Source: Rhodococcus sp. BP22
GTDB lineage: Bacteria; Actinomycetota; Actinomycetes; Mycobacteriales; Mycobacteriaceae
Assembly: GCF_014281965.1 (NCBI RefSeq)
Contig: NZ_JACFTB010000003.1
Location: forward strand, 1-64,000
Direction: 5' to 3'
DNA: 64,000 nt
A model generated the notes under the pieces. That model had not been told where the DNA came from and ran no database searches. It worked only from the letters and a program-made list of their open reading frames with translations. Shown here in pieces: positions 1-8,416 of this stretch. The translations under genes were made by a program, and so were the position numbers. Numbering within the stretch: position 1 is the first letter of the stretch; each line of letters begins with the position of its first letter.

Positions 1-105
1 ACCGGCGACGTTGTAGTCGGACTTCATGAGTGCGTCGGCGGCGTAGATGCCTGCCGGTCCGGCGCCGACGATGGCGACGCGAAGTGGACGGGTCTGATCA
101 GTCAT
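1..105 (-). CDS. Ferredoxin-NADP(+) reductase, FprA-like (N-terminal fragment)
   Basis: Only the first 35 codons are inside the window; the gene runs off the left edge. The peptide opens with MTDQTRPLRVAIVGAGPAGI, where GAGPAG is the Rossmann dinucleotide-binding glycine motif for FAD, followed by a helix ending near KSDYNVAG. This N-terminus resembles actinobacterial adrenodoxin-reductase-like ferredoxin-NADP reductases, which pass electrons between NADPH and ferredoxin. Other FAD oxidoreductases share this fold, so the exact family is inferred from a short stretch. Confidence 0.7.
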   Translation of the reverse strand, partial: MTDQTRPLRVAIVGAGPAGIYAADALMKSDYNVAG

Positions 106-526
106 GTGCAGCGAACTACCTTCGTCGAGGGAAGTACGGATACCCCAGCATAAATTAGGCATCACTTCGCTGGGTCGGTGGTCCTCATCACTGCGCTGTG
201 AGCGGCACGAATCCACGAAATTGCGCTATTGCCCAGTTCCAGGTAGGAATTGCATTGTGCACACGACATTTTTGGTCCGGCGGATAGCCGTCGACTTCTG
301 TCGTGTCTGCACCAATATGTGCTGTCGGTGACCACACCCGACTCGCGAGCCTTTTCGGCCATTCTTTTTCGTTCGTATATCCAGCACCCATGTCGGCTCC
401 GCCCGGGATCCGTCGCTGGACTCCCTCTCTCGCTGATGCGTGACAGACTGCAGACAGACATCCGCCAGGTCAAAGCCGCGCTGGGTCGCCGATGACGTGG
501 TCCGCAGCGTAGAAGACAAGGAAGTC
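106..526. other. Non-coding region between divergent reductase and dioxygenase genes
   Basis: About 420 bases separate the divergent reductase and TauD-type genes. Open frames here are short, overlap in several frames and lack convincing starts. One weak hairpin is visible (CCCAGC near 142-147 pairing with GCTGGG near 167-172). Both promoters are presumably here, but no clear -35/-10 pair could be assigned. Confidence 0.4.
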
Positions 527-1417
527 ATGACCACCATCGATACGGCCGTCGCCCTCACCCTCGACAAACTCGGTCCGCGTTTCGGCGCCGAGGTGATCGG
601 ACTCGATATTGCCTCGGCTTCCGACGCCGAGGTGCTGGCGGTCCGGCAGGCACTCGTCGAGCACAAGGTTCTCGTGCTGCGCGGGCAATCGCTCGACGAC
701 TCGGGCCAGATCGACTTCGGTCGCCGGCTCGGCGAGTTGACCGCCGGGCACCCGGTCCACCACAGCGGTGACGTCGCCGAAGAGGTCTACGCCCTCGACA
801 GTGCGGACAACGGGTTCGCCAATGTCTGGCATACGGACGTGACATTCATGGCGCGTCCCCCGATGGGTTCGATTCTGCGATCCGTCGTACTACCTCCGCA
901 CGGCGGTGACACGAATTGGGCCGACAGCCAGCTTGCATACGAATCGCTCTCGTTGCCGGTGCGGCAGATGATCGATCAGTTGACTGCTGTCCATGACGGC
1001 AATCGCGAGTTCGGTTACTACCTTGCGCAGAACCGCGGCGGCAAGGGGAATATCTGGGACGGCAAAGAAGTGACGGCGCTGGTACCCGTCGAGCATCCGG
1101 TAGTTCGGGTCCACCCCGAGACCGGGCGTAAAGGCATCTTCGTCAATCCGGGATTCACCTCCCACATCCTCGGCGTATCCGAGGCCGAGAGTCGCGGAAT
1201 TCTCGACTTTCTCTACGCGCACCTCACGAAGCCCGAGCATGTGGTCCGCCACCGCTGGCGTCTCGGCGACGTCGTGTTGTGGGATAACCGCTGCACCTCT
1301 CACTATGCAAATCGCGACTACGGCGCCGAGCGTCGAGTGATGCACCGCATCACCCTGCGCGGCGACATTCCGATCGGCCCCGCAACAGGACAACCCCGGC
1401 CGAACCTCGGCGCGTAA
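527..1417 (+). CDS. TauD/TfdA family Fe(II)/2-oxoglutarate-dependent dioxygenase
   Basis: The 296-residue protein is a 2-oxoglutarate-dependent dioxygenase of the taurine dioxygenase type. It has the facial triad HxD at H102/D104 in WHTDVTF, a distal histidine at H259 in TSHYA, and the 2-oxoglutarate-binding arginine near R270 in RRVMHR. The ATG at 527 is chosen because AAGGAA lies about 6 bases upstream and the family N-terminus begins there; the frame stays open further upstream. TauD proper releases sulfite from taurine, but this family also acts on other sulfonates, alkyl sulfates and amino acids, so the substrate is unknown. No sulfonate ABC transporter is adjacent. Confidence 0.88.
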   Translation: MTTIDTAVALTLDKLGPRFGAEVIGLDIASASDAEVLAVRQALVEHKVLVLRGQSLDDSGQIDFGRRLGELTAGHPVHHSGDVAEEVYALDSADNGFANVWHTDVTFMARPPMGSILRSVVLPPHGGDTNWADSQLAYESLSLPVRQMIDQLTAVHDGNREFGYYLAQNRGGKGNIWDGKEVTALVPVEHPVVRVHPETGRKGIFVNPGFTSHILGVSEAESRGILDFLYAHLTKPEHVVRHRWRLGDVVLWDNRCTSHYANRDYGAERRVMHRITLRGDIPIGPATGQPRPNLGA

Positions 1418-1437
1418 AGACAAGGAAGATTGTTCGT

Positions 1438-1965
1438 ATGGCGTCGTGGCGTGAACGAAGACAACAGTGGGCCGATTCTCGTGAGGAAGCGCAGAACAAC
1501 GCCTCCGAGGCGACAACCGAGGCAGGCGGGCGCCGTCCGGCGTCGGCATGGCCGTTCGTGCTGGCAGCCGGGATAGTGGTTGCGATTCTTGCTGCTATTT
1601 TTCTGTCCGCCAAGTTTGCACCTGCCGAGAAGAACATCACCCAGGCCCAGTTGATGACGGACAGCATCACCGATTTCGTCGACGCGCAGAACACCGGTGA
1701 CGCCGAGCTGCTGCGATCGGCGACGTGTTCGGACCAGGTCGCGAAGCTCATCAGCGGCACTGACGACCAGTACCGATCCGACCGGGCCGAATACGTTCAG
1801 GAAAACGGCAAGACCACAGTCGACGGCGTACCTACCGACTACCAGGTCAACGGTGACCGGGGCGTCGCGACGGTGCCGACGAAGGAAGCGAAGTCCGGAG
1901 CCACGGCCGATGAAGTGTGGAAGTTCGTTCGCTCCGGCGATCAATGGCTGGTGTGCAACGTATGA
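1438..1965 (+). CDS. Membrane-anchored protein of unknown function (DUF4878/Rv0361-like)
   Basis: The 175-residue protein has a charged cytoplasmic N-terminus (about 1-37), one hydrophobic helix (about 39-58, WPFVLAAGIVVAILAAIFLS), and an extracytoplasmic domain with two cysteines, one in ATCSD and one in the C-terminal WLVCNV. The domain has the alpha+beta look of the NTF2-like lumenal domains of actinobacterial DUF4878/Rv0361-type proteins. AAGGAAGA sits upstream of the ATG. It follows the dioxygenase by 20 bases and may be cotranscribed with it. No enzymatic motif was recognised. Confidence 0.65.
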   Translation: MASWRERRQQWADSREEAQNNASEATTEAGGRRPASAWPFVLAAGIVVAILAAIFLSAKFAPAEKNITQAQLMTDSITDFVDAQNTGDAELLRSATCSDQVAKLISGTDDQYRSDRAEYVQENGKTTVDGVPTDYQVNGDRGVATVPTKEAKSGATADEVWKFVRSGDQWLVCNV

Positions 1966-2002
1966 AAGATGTCGAATCCATCGAAAATGGAAGGCTTGAC
2001 CC

Positions 2003-2416
2003 GTGACTTATGCAGGTGACATAACCCCTCGAGCAGCCTGGGAGCTGCTTCGCAGCGATCCTGATGCAGTGTTGGTGGATGTGCGTACCCATGCAGAATG
2101 GCAATACGTCGGCGTGCCGGACACCTCGACGATCGAGCGGCCGACGCATCTCATCGAGTGGGTCAGCTACCCGGATGGTGCGCGCAACGAGCGCTTCGTC
2201 GAACAGTTGAAAGAATCCGGTGTCGACGGCTCCCGTCCGGTGGTGTTCCTGTGCAGATCCGGGCAGCGATCCATCGGGGCTGCCATCGCCGCAACTGCTG
2301 CCGGTATCGGCCCGTCGTACAACGTTCTCGACGGGTTCGAGGGCGCAACCGACGCCGAAGGTCACCGTGGAGCGACAGGGTGGCGTGCGGCAGGTTTGCC
2401 TTGGAGACAGTCGTGA
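2003..2416 (+). CDS. Rhodanese-like sulfurtransferase
   Basis: This 137-residue single-domain rhodanese has the active-site loop CRSGQRS, whose cysteine would carry a persulfide, preceded by the strand VVFL. The N-terminal DVRTHAEW is the usual rhodanese DxR motif. The GTG at 2003 is the first usable start, with GGAAGG upstream. The stop codon overlaps the start of metZ by four bases (GTGA), so the two are translationally coupled. The same rhodanese-metZ pairing exists in M. tuberculosis (Rv0390-Rv0391), suggesting a role near sulfide assimilation into homocysteine; this is inference from context. Confidence 0.88.
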   Translation: MTYAGDITPRAAWELLRSDPDAVLVDVRTHAEWQYVGVPDTSTIERPTHLIEWVSYPDGARNERFVEQLKESGVDGSRPVVFLCRSGQRSIGAAIAATAAGIGPSYNVLDGFEGATDAEGHRGATGWRAAGLPWRQS

Positions 2417-3672
2417 GCGAGACGGGGAATCGGATGAGTGGCGGGCAGGGCTCGAGTATCCCGAAGGGGGGCGGCTTCGAGAAGCCGTTGCCCACGGGAG
2501 TCGGTCAGGGAACTTTGGGGGTCCGCGGTGGTTTGATGCGCTCGGGCTTCGACGAAAACTCCGAGGCGCTGTACCTGTCCTCCGGATTCGTCTATGAAAG
2601 TGCCGGTGCAGCCGAGCAGGCATTCACGGGCGAGATCGATCATTTCGTCTATTCGCGCTACGGCAACCCGACCGTGAAGATGTTCGAGGAGCGATTGCGT
2701 CTGATCGAGGGCGCGGAGGCGTGCTTCGGTACTTCGAGCGGAATGTCGGCGGTGTTCACCGCGCTCGGTGCGTTGTTGAAAGCAGGCGACCGCCTGGTAG
2801 CAGCGCGCAGTCTGTTCGGATCGTGCTTCGTGGTGTGCAACGAAATTCTGCCGCGATGGGGCGTGGAGACCGTCTTCGTCGACGGCGATGACAACGATCA
2901 GTGGGAAGAAGCACTGTCGGTTCCGACGACTGCTGTGTTCTTCGAGACGCCGTCGAACCCGATGCAGACTCTCGTCGATGTCGTGCGGGTATCCGAGCTT
3001 GCGCACGCTGCGGGCGCAACTGTGGTGTTGGACAACGTCTTTGCGACTCCGTTGTTGCAGAAGAGTCTCGATCTGGGTGCTGACGTCGTGGTCTACTCGG
3101 GCACCAAGCACATAGACGGGCAGGGTCGAGTTCTCGGCGGCGCGATCCTCGGGTCGGCCGAGTACATCGAGGGACCGGTGAAGAATCTGATGCGCCACAC
3201 CGGCCCAGCGCTGAGTCCGTTCAATGCATGGACTCTGCTCAAGGGGCTCGAGACGATGCCGGTGCGAGTGCGGCACTCGACGCAGGCTGCGCTGGAGATC
3301 GCGCGGTTCCTCGAAGGGCATTCGGCGGTGTCATGGGTCAAGTACCCCTACCTCGAATCGCACCCTCAGTACGAACTGGCGAAGTCGCAGATGAGCGGTG
3401 GCGGCACCGTCATCACGTTCGAGCTCGACGCGGCAGAGGGCGAGGGGAAGAAACGAGCATTCGAATTCCTCGACGCGCTACGGATCGTCGACATCTCGAA
3501 CAATCTCGGCGACGCGAAATCGCTCATCACTCATCCGGCGACGACCACTCACCGCGCTATGGGCCCGGAAGGTCGTGCCTCGGTTGGCATTACCGACGGC
3601 GTGGTGCGTATCTCGATCGGGCTGGAAGACACCGTGGACCTGATTGCAGATCTGGAGCAGGCGCTGAGCTGA
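2413..3672 (+). CDS. metZ: O-succinylhomoserine sulfhydrylase
   Basis: This PLP enzyme of the Cys/Met metabolism family makes homocysteine from O-succinylhomoserine (or the acetyl ester) and sulfide. The Schiff-base lysine is K232 in SGTKHIDGQGR, the PLP-phosphate region is YSRYGNPT near 80-87 and the cofactor-stacking stretch is SSGMSAVF near 108. The 419 residues from GTG 2413 are normal for the family; an internal ATG at 2434 is an alternative start. The HIDGQGR sequence after the lysine is typical of MetZ rather than cystathionine gamma-synthase. It is coupled to the upstream rhodanese. Confidence 0.93.
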   Translation: MSETGNRMSGGQGSSIPKGGGFEKPLPTGVGQGTLGVRGGLMRSGFDENSEALYLSSGFVYESAGAAEQAFTGEIDHFVYSRYGNPTVKMFEERLRLIEGAEACFGTSSGMSAVFTALGALLKAGDRLVAARSLFGSCFVVCNEILPRWGVETVFVDGDDNDQWEEALSVPTTAVFFETPSNPMQTLVDVVRVSELAHAAGATVVLDNVFATPLLQKSLDLGADVVVYSGTKHIDGQGRVLGGAILGSAEYIEGPVKNLMRHTGPALSPFNAWTLLKGLETMPVRVRHSTQAALEIARFLEGHSAVSWVKYPYLESHPQYELAKSQMSGGGTVITFELDAAEGEGKKRAFEFLDALRIVDISNNLGDAKSLITHPATTTHRAMGPEGRASVGITDGVVRISIGLEDTVDLIADLEQALS

Positions 3673-3702
3673 CTGCTCGTCCGCACGCAACTGTCGGTTC
3701 GG

Positions 3703-4818
3703 CTAGAGGCCAAGGGCAGCGAGAATCGTCCGGAACTTTGCAGTGGTTTCGGCAAGTTCGGCGTCGGGATCGGATGCTTCGACGATCCCGCCGCCGGCTG
3801 TTGCGACGGCCGAGAGTCCGCCTGCTGCAAGCTCGAGCCCTCTGATCGCGACCATCCATTCGCCGTTTCCGGCGCCGTCCGTCCAGCCGACCGTGCCGGC
3901 GTAGAAGCCGCGTTTTCCCTCTATGCGTGCGATCGCCTCCATAGCCGCTGCGCGGGGAACACCGGCGACGGCGGCCGTCGGATGCAGGGCGAGTGCTACC
4001 TCGAGCGCGGTTGTTGCTTCGTCTCGGAGAACGCCGGTGATCGGTGTGCTGAGATGCCATAGCTGCGGAGTGCTGCTGAGCTGCGGCAGTTCTGGGATGT
4101 CGAGGTCTGAGCAGAGCGGCTCCAACGCCGCTCGAATTTCCTCGACCACGAAACGGTGTTCGGCTTGGTCTTTCGTACTCGCCTGCAATTGTGCTGCGAT
4201 CTCCGCGTCCAACCGGGGATCTTCGCTACGCGCTGCGGTTCCGGCGAACGGGTGACAGGTGACGGTGGTGCCGTGGCGTCGTACCAGCAGTTCAGGGCTG
4301 GAACCGACCAAATATTTTCCCGAGTAGTCACCGCCTGCCGCGGACAGGTCGACGGCGAAGCCGTTGCCGAGTCGATCTGCACGCACCAATTTGTCGAGAA
4401 GCGAGAGTGGGGGGATCGGTCCATCCGCATTCAGCTGCAGTGACCGCGCCAGGACCACTTTCTGCGCGGCGCCCGCTCGCAACGTATCCACGAGCGCCCG
4501 TACCCGTTCGACGTGTACCGCCGAGGACGGGATCTGCCCACCGATGTGCACGTTCGGCAGTGGAACCACGGTCCCCGAGGGCTGCCAAGGACCCTGCCGC
4601 CGGGTCAGTTCGAGCGGCTCGACCAGTGCCGCTGGGTCGGCGACATCGAACGGTAGCGCCCCTACGACGGAGCGCCCAGCGCGCACTGCGTCGACAGCGT
4701 CCTGGATGGACCGATAACAACGATCGGTTCCCCTGGCTTCGACGTTGTAGTCGCTGCGGGACAACACGAACGTCCCACTGTTCAGGTCGGCGGAATGGTC
4801 CGGGGTAGCTCGGTTCAT
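3703..4818 (-). CDS. entC: Isochorismate synthase
   Basis: The 371-residue protein belongs to the chorismate-binding family. The C-terminal two thirds carry its hallmarks: the PELLVRR strand, CHPFAGTAAR, HPTAAVAGVPR, and the terminal FYAGTVGW...TAGGGIVEASDP...ETTAKF block that holds Mg2+ and chorismate. It converts chorismate to isochorismate for menaquinone or siderophore synthesis. The length matches M. tuberculosis EntC. Its ATG overlaps the stop of the upstream HAD gene (TGATG), so they are coupled. No menaquinone or siderophore genes are adjacent, so which pathway it feeds cannot be told. Confidence 0.88.
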   Translation of the reverse strand: MNRATPDHSADLNSGTFVLSRSDYNVEARGTDRCYRSIQDAVDAVRAGRSVVGALPFDVADPAALVEPLELTRRQGPWQPSGTVVPLPNVHIGGQIPSSAVHVERVRALVDTLRAGAAQKVVLARSLQLNADGPIPPLSLLDKLVRADRLGNGFAVDLSAAGGDYSGKYLVGSSPELLVRRHGTTVTCHPFAGTAARSEDPRLDAEIAAQLQASTKDQAEHRFVVEEIRAALEPLCSDLDIPELPQLSSTPQLWHLSTPITGVLRDEATTALEVALALHPTAAVAGVPRAAAMEAIARIEGKRGFYAGTVGWTDGAGNGEWMVAIRGLELAAGGLSAVATAGGGIVEASDPDAELAETTAKFRTILAALGL

Positions 4819-5615
4819 CAGAAGGGCGTCTGGGTGCGACCGACCAGATCTGCCACCGAGTTGATGACCTTGGTCGGGCGGAACGGGTACTGCTCCACCG
4901 ATGCCGCCGTCGAAATGCCCGTCAACACGAGGATGGTCTGCAGCCCCGCTTCGAGTCCGGACACGATGTCGGTGTCCATGCGGTCACCGATCATGAGGGT
5001 GCTCTCGGAATGGCCGCCGATCTTTCGAAGCGCCGATCTCATCATCAGCGCATTCGGCTTACCCACGTAATAGGGCTCTTTTCCGGTCGCCTTGGTGATG
5101 AGCGCGGCGACGGATCCGGTGGCGGGCAGCGAACCGTCGCGAGAGGGGCCGGTGGCGTCGGGATTGGTCGCGATGAAGCGTGAGCCCTTCTCGACCAGCC
5201 GAATCGCGGTAGTAATTGCCTCGAAGGAATAGGTCCGGGTTTCACCGAGCACCACGTAATCGGGATTGGAGTCGGTGAGGACGTAACCGATGTCGTGCAG
5301 GGCCGTCGTCAAGCCGGATTCACCGACGACATACGCGCTTCCGCCCGGTCGCTGACTCCCCAAAAAGTTCGCCGTGGCCAGCGCGGAAGTCCAGATCGCC
5401 TTCTCCGGAATGTCAAGCCCGGTTCTTTCCAGACGGGCCCGCAGGTCACGGGGAGTTCGGATCGAATTGTTCGTCAGCACGACGAACGGGATCTCGTTCG
5501 ACTGCAGTTCGGCAACGAACACGTCTGCACCGGGAATGAGATGGTCCTCGTGAACGAGGACGCCATCCATGTCCATCAGATAGGTCCAACGCTGCGGTTC
5601 CTCTGGTGAGCTCAC
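4818..5615 (-). CDS. HAD-superfamily (subclass IIA, NagD-like) phosphatase
   Basis: The protein has HAD motif I DMDGVL (D15 nucleophile, D17), motif II with VVLTNNS, a conserved lysine in YVGKPN and motif III GDRMDTDI, all in the order of the NagD/p-nitrophenylphosphatase subgroup. Start GTG 5615 gives 265 residues; the open frame continues upstream into the end of the whiB gene but lacks HAD sequence there. The stop overlaps the isochorismate synthase start. The substrate is unknown; family members act on sugar phosphates, nucleotides or glycerol phosphate. Confidence 0.87.
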   Translation of the reverse strand: MSSPEEPQRWTYLMDMDGVLVHEDHLIPGADVFVAELQSNEIPFVVLTNNSIRTPRDLRARLERTGLDIPEKAIWTSALATANFLGSQRPGGSAYVVGESGLTTALHDIGYVLTDSNPDYVVLGETRTYSFEAITTAIRLVEKGSRFIATNPDATGPSRDGSLPATGSVAALITKATGKEPYYVGKPNALMMRSALRKIGGHSESTLMIGDRMDTDIVSGLEAGLQTILVLTGISTAASVEQYPFRPTKVINSVADLVGRTQTPF

Positions 5616-5661
5616 TCCACCATTGTGCTCTACCCGCCTGTTCCAGAGCTGCAGATGTGCT

Positions 5662-5928
5662 CTACCCGGCCCGTTGCGCTCGGGCACGCTCGAGCGCACG
5701 TTCACGGGCGGTCGTCCCACCCCACACCCCGAAGGGTTCGTTCGCCGAGATTGCAAAACTTCGGCATTGCGTTACGACGGGACACTCCGCACACAGATCT
5801 TTCGCCTGCTCTTCGCGCATTCGTCTCGCGGTCCGCCCCTCGCCGGAGGGGGAAAAGAAGATCTCCGAACTGGTGCCGCGGCAGGCCGCATCCATTTGCC
5901 ACTGCCATGCTTCGATTGTGGGCGCCAT
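5662..5928 (-). CDS. WhiB-family Fe-S transcriptional regulator
   Basis: The 88-residue protein carries the four WhiB cysteines (DAACRG, then the CAECPVVTQC block) that bind a 4Fe-4S cluster, followed by the G[VI]WGG turn (FGVWGG) and a basic C-terminus (RERALERARAQRAG) that contacts DNA. The N-terminal WQWQ and GEGR features resemble the WhiB2/WhiB3 side of the family more than WhiB1 or WhiB4. ATG 5928 is preferred over an upstream TTG. WhiB proteins work with the sigma factor in redox or developmental control. An inverted repeat lies just upstream of this start. Confidence 0.9.
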   Translation of the reverse strand: MAPTIEAWQWQMDAACRGTSSEIFFSPSGEGRTARRMREEQAKDLCAECPVVTQCRSFAISANEPFGVWGGTTARERALERARAQRAG

Positions 5929-5930
5929 GA

Positions 5931-5980
5931 CTCGATGATGGTCGGGCAAAAGACCGAACGGAAGATTTCACATCATCGAG
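5931..5980 (-). promoter_or_regulatory. Perfect 10-bp inverted repeat at the whiB start
   Basis: CTCGATGATG (5931-5940) is matched by CATCATCGAG (5971-5980), a perfect 10-bp inverted repeat with a 30-base spacer. The near arm ends two bases upstream of the whiB ATG, so in RNA it would cover the normal ribosome-binding position. A smaller GGTC/GACC pairing is possible in the loop. It could be an RNA hairpin controlling translation or a pair of protein-binding half sites. Confidence 0.5.
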
Positions 5981-6043
5981 AATCTGACCATGAGGTGAAC
6001 TTTTGGAGTCACCACAAGCCGACGTACCGGAAGCGTTCAGGCG

Positions 6044-7531
6044 TCAGTTCGCCGTGGGGGCGGGTGTGAATGCCTCGGCCGCCGACTCGACCTTCGTCGA
6101 AGTGGTCGGACTCTGGAAGCGCGGGATGAAGATGCAGAGTACGAAGGCCAGGATGGAAGCCCCTGCTGCGACTGCCATCGTCACATGGAAGGCGGCCTCG
6201 GAGGGGACACTGACCGCTCCGGTGCTGATGGTCATCTGCGCAAGAATGACACCTGCCACTGCACTGGCGAAAGATGTTCCGAGAGAACGCATCAGCGTGT
6301 TGAAGCTGTTGGCCGCGCCGGTTTCCGAGGCGGGAACTGCGCCCATGATGAGCGCGGGCATAGCACCGTACGCGAGTCCGATTCCGGCTCCGATGATGAT
6401 CGAAATAATCACCAGAAGCCATACCGCGCTGAGGGTGATGGTGCCGAGCAGGTATCCGACGGCAATGACGAGCGCACCCAGCATCATGGTGACTTTCGGG
6501 CCCCTCGTTGTGGTGATGTGTGCGGAGATCGGTGCGACGAGCATCATGACCAGCCCGGAGGGTGCCATCACCAGGCCTGCAGCGAGGATCGACTGTCCCA
6601 ACCCGTACCCCGTGGAGGTCGGCAACTGTAGAACCTGGGGAAAGACCAAACTCATTGCGAAGAGCGCGAATCCGACGAAAATCGAGGCGAGGTTGGTGAA
6701 GAGCACCTGCCGGCGAACGGTGACGCGAAGGTCGACCAAAGGCTCTGCGGTGCGGAGCTCCCACCATCCCCAGAAGACGAACGATACGAGTGAGGCAGCG
6801 AGCATGCCCAGCGTCTGGGCGCTGGTCCATCCCCAGCTCGAACCTTTGGAAATTGCCAGAAGCAAAGTGATGAGCGCGGCTGACAAGGACGCCGCTCCGG
6901 CGAAGTCGAAGCGTCCACCGGTACGGACCTTGGATTCGGGGACGACTGCGATGACCAGGCCGATGACGAAGACTCCGAGGGCGGCTGCCGCCCAGAACAA
7001 GTAGTGCCAGCTCGCGTACTCGGCGATCAGTGAGGCCGCGGGGATTCCGAGGGCTCCGCCGACGCCGAGCGAGGCGCTCATCAGGGCAATCGAACTTGCG
7101 AGCTTCTTGGCAGGAAGGACATCGCGCATGACGCTGATTCCGAGAGGGATCACACCGGCTGCGAAACCCTGCAAGATGCGGCCGAAGACGAGTGGCACTA
7201 CGGATGCACTCAGTGCGCCGATGACCGATCCGACGACGAGCAGGGCCAGGCCGACGAGGAGCATCCTGCGTTTGCCGTACATGTCACCGAGACGGCCCAT
7301 CATGGGAACCGCTACAGCGCCGGCAAGCAACGTTGCAGTGATCACCCACGCAGTGTTCGACGCAGACGTGTTCAGCAACGTGGGGAGTTGCGGGATCAGC
7401 GGAATGACCAGGGTCTGCATGAGTGCGACCACGACTCCCGCAAACGACAGGACAGCGACTATCCGACCCGTGCCGGCGCCTTTCGTGGAATCAGAGACCG
7501 CGGGGGCGGCGCCGGCCGAGCGTTGGGACAT
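6044..7531 (-). CDS. MFS multidrug efflux transporter (DHA2/EmrB-QacA type)
   Basis: The 495-residue integral membrane protein has about 14 hydrophobic helices, the motif-A loop GRLGDMYGKRR after helix 2 and a repeat of the drug-antiporter pattern later (GLGVGGALGIP). Length and helix count fit the 14-TM H+-coupled drug exporters. ATG 7531 follows GGAGG at ideal distance. The upstream 7562-7700 region is unusually AT-rich and includes TTGACT followed by TTAATT on the plus strand, a likely promoter/operator zone. No regulator gene is adjacent. Substrate unknown. Confidence 0.9.
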   Translation of the reverse strand: MSQRSAGAAPAVSDSTKGAGTGRIVAVLSFAGVVVALMQTLVIPLIPQLPTLLNTSASNTAWVITATLLAGAVAVPMMGRLGDMYGKRRMLLVGLALLVVGSVIGALSASVVPLVFGRILQGFAAGVIPLGISVMRDVLPAKKLASSIALMSASLGVGGALGIPAASLIAEYASWHYLFWAAAALGVFVIGLVIAVVPESKVRTGGRFDFAGAASLSAALITLLLAISKGSSWGWTSAQTLGMLAASLVSFVFWGWWELRTAEPLVDLRVTVRRQVLFTNLASIFVGFALFAMSLVFPQVLQLPTSTGYGLGQSILAAGLVMAPSGLVMMLVAPISAHITTTRGPKVTMMLGALVIAVGYLLGTITLSAVWLLVIISIIIGAGIGLAYGAMPALIMGAVPASETGAANSFNTLMRSLGTSFASAVAGVILAQMTISTGAVSVPSEAAFHVTMAVAAGASILAFVLCIFIPRFQSPTTSTKVESAAEAFTPAPTAN

Positions 7532-7706
7532 CGTGCCTCCGGGGCATATAGGTAATAGCAAAATATTTCTAAAGCAGTTGACTGAACAAAGTTAATTCAC
7601 CTGACTCAATCCGTCAATCCGGGGACGCGTCGAACTCGGCCCACATTGCGGGCGGCCACTTGCGGGGGAGTGGGACCATCATCGGTATGCAGGCAACGAA
7701 GTGAGC

Positions 7707-8048
7707 ATGCGGGTATGGGCGCTGTTGGCGGCTGCCATCACCACCGAGGTCGCGGCGTCGCTGTCGTTGAAGGCAGCACTCGATGCCCCAGCCTGGTACG
7801 CGGTGGTGGTGGCCGGATACGGTGCATCGTTCGTACTGCTGTCGATGATCCTGCGAAGCGGAGCACCGATCGGCAAGACCTACGGCATCTGGGCGGCAGC
7901 CGGAATCGCGCTGACCGCGATACTCGGCACTGCCGTATTCAGCGAACCCTTGACCCTCACCATGGTCGCCGGCGTCGTCCTCGTCATCGGGGGAGTGATT
8001 CTCGTCGAAGTCGGCTCAGGACGTGCAGCACGCAAGGTCGACCTCTGA
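7707..8048 (+). CDS. SMR-family drug/quaternary-amine transporter subunit
   Basis: This small multidrug resistance protein of 113 residues has four transmembrane helices. The membrane-embedded glutamate shared by all SMR proteins is in AITTEVAASLSLKA, and helix 4 has VVLVIGGVILVEVGS. A GTG six bases upstream (7701) is an alternative start. It overlaps the next gene (TGATG), which encodes a second SMR protein, so the two probably form a heterodimeric pair like EbrAB or YkkCD. Substrate is unknown; the sequence looks more like the Qac/Mmr branch than the guanidinium branch. Confidence 0.87.
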   Translation: MRVWALLAAAITTEVAASLSLKAALDAPAWYAVVVAGYGASFVLLSMILRSGAPIGKTYGIWAAAGIALTAILGTAVFSEPLTLTMVAGVVLVIGGVILVEVGSGRAARKVDL

Positions 8049-8371
8049 TGTGGTGGCTGTTGGCAGGTGCGATCGCCACCGAAGTTGCCGCAACGCTGTC
8101 ACTACGAGCGTCGGAAGGCGGACGAGTGAAACTGTGGCTGATCCCGGTTGTGCTGGGATACGTCGCCGCATTCGTGCTGCTGTCACTGACCCTCTCCGCG
8201 GGGATGGCCATCGGCGTCGCGTACGGAGTGTGGGCCGCATGCGGGGTTGCGTTGACGGCCATTGCCGGACGGTTGCTGTTCAAGGAGCCACTCACCTGGA
8301 TCATGACGGCTGGAATTGTGCTCATCATCGGTGGTGTCCTGTTGATCGAAGTCGGATCGGCCGCGAGCTGA
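8048..8371 (+). CDS. SMR-family drug/quaternary-amine transporter subunit (second of pair)
   Basis: This 107-residue four-helix SMR protein is paralogous to the gene before it (AIATEVAATLSLRA against AITTEVAASLSLKA) and keeps the essential glutamate. Its ATG is embedded in the stop of the upstream gene, giving translational coupling and suggesting equal production of the two subunits. SMR heterodimers often have opposite membrane topologies set by loop charge. No cognate regulator is next to it. Confidence 0.88.
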   Translation: MWWLLAGAIATEVAATLSLRASEGGRVKLWLIPVVLGYVAAFVLLSLTLSAGMAIGVAYGVWAACGVALTAIAGRLLFKEPLTWIMTAGIVLIIGGVLLIEVGSAAS

Positions 8372-8416
8372 TCCGAACCGTTGACGCGCTCATGCGGCAG
8401 TGGTGGAGTTGTGGAC

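Noticed and set aside
7640-7706. Possible guanidine riboswitch before the SMR pair
   Set aside because: No ACGR hairpin pair or ykkC core is visible and the SMR proteins look Qac-like.
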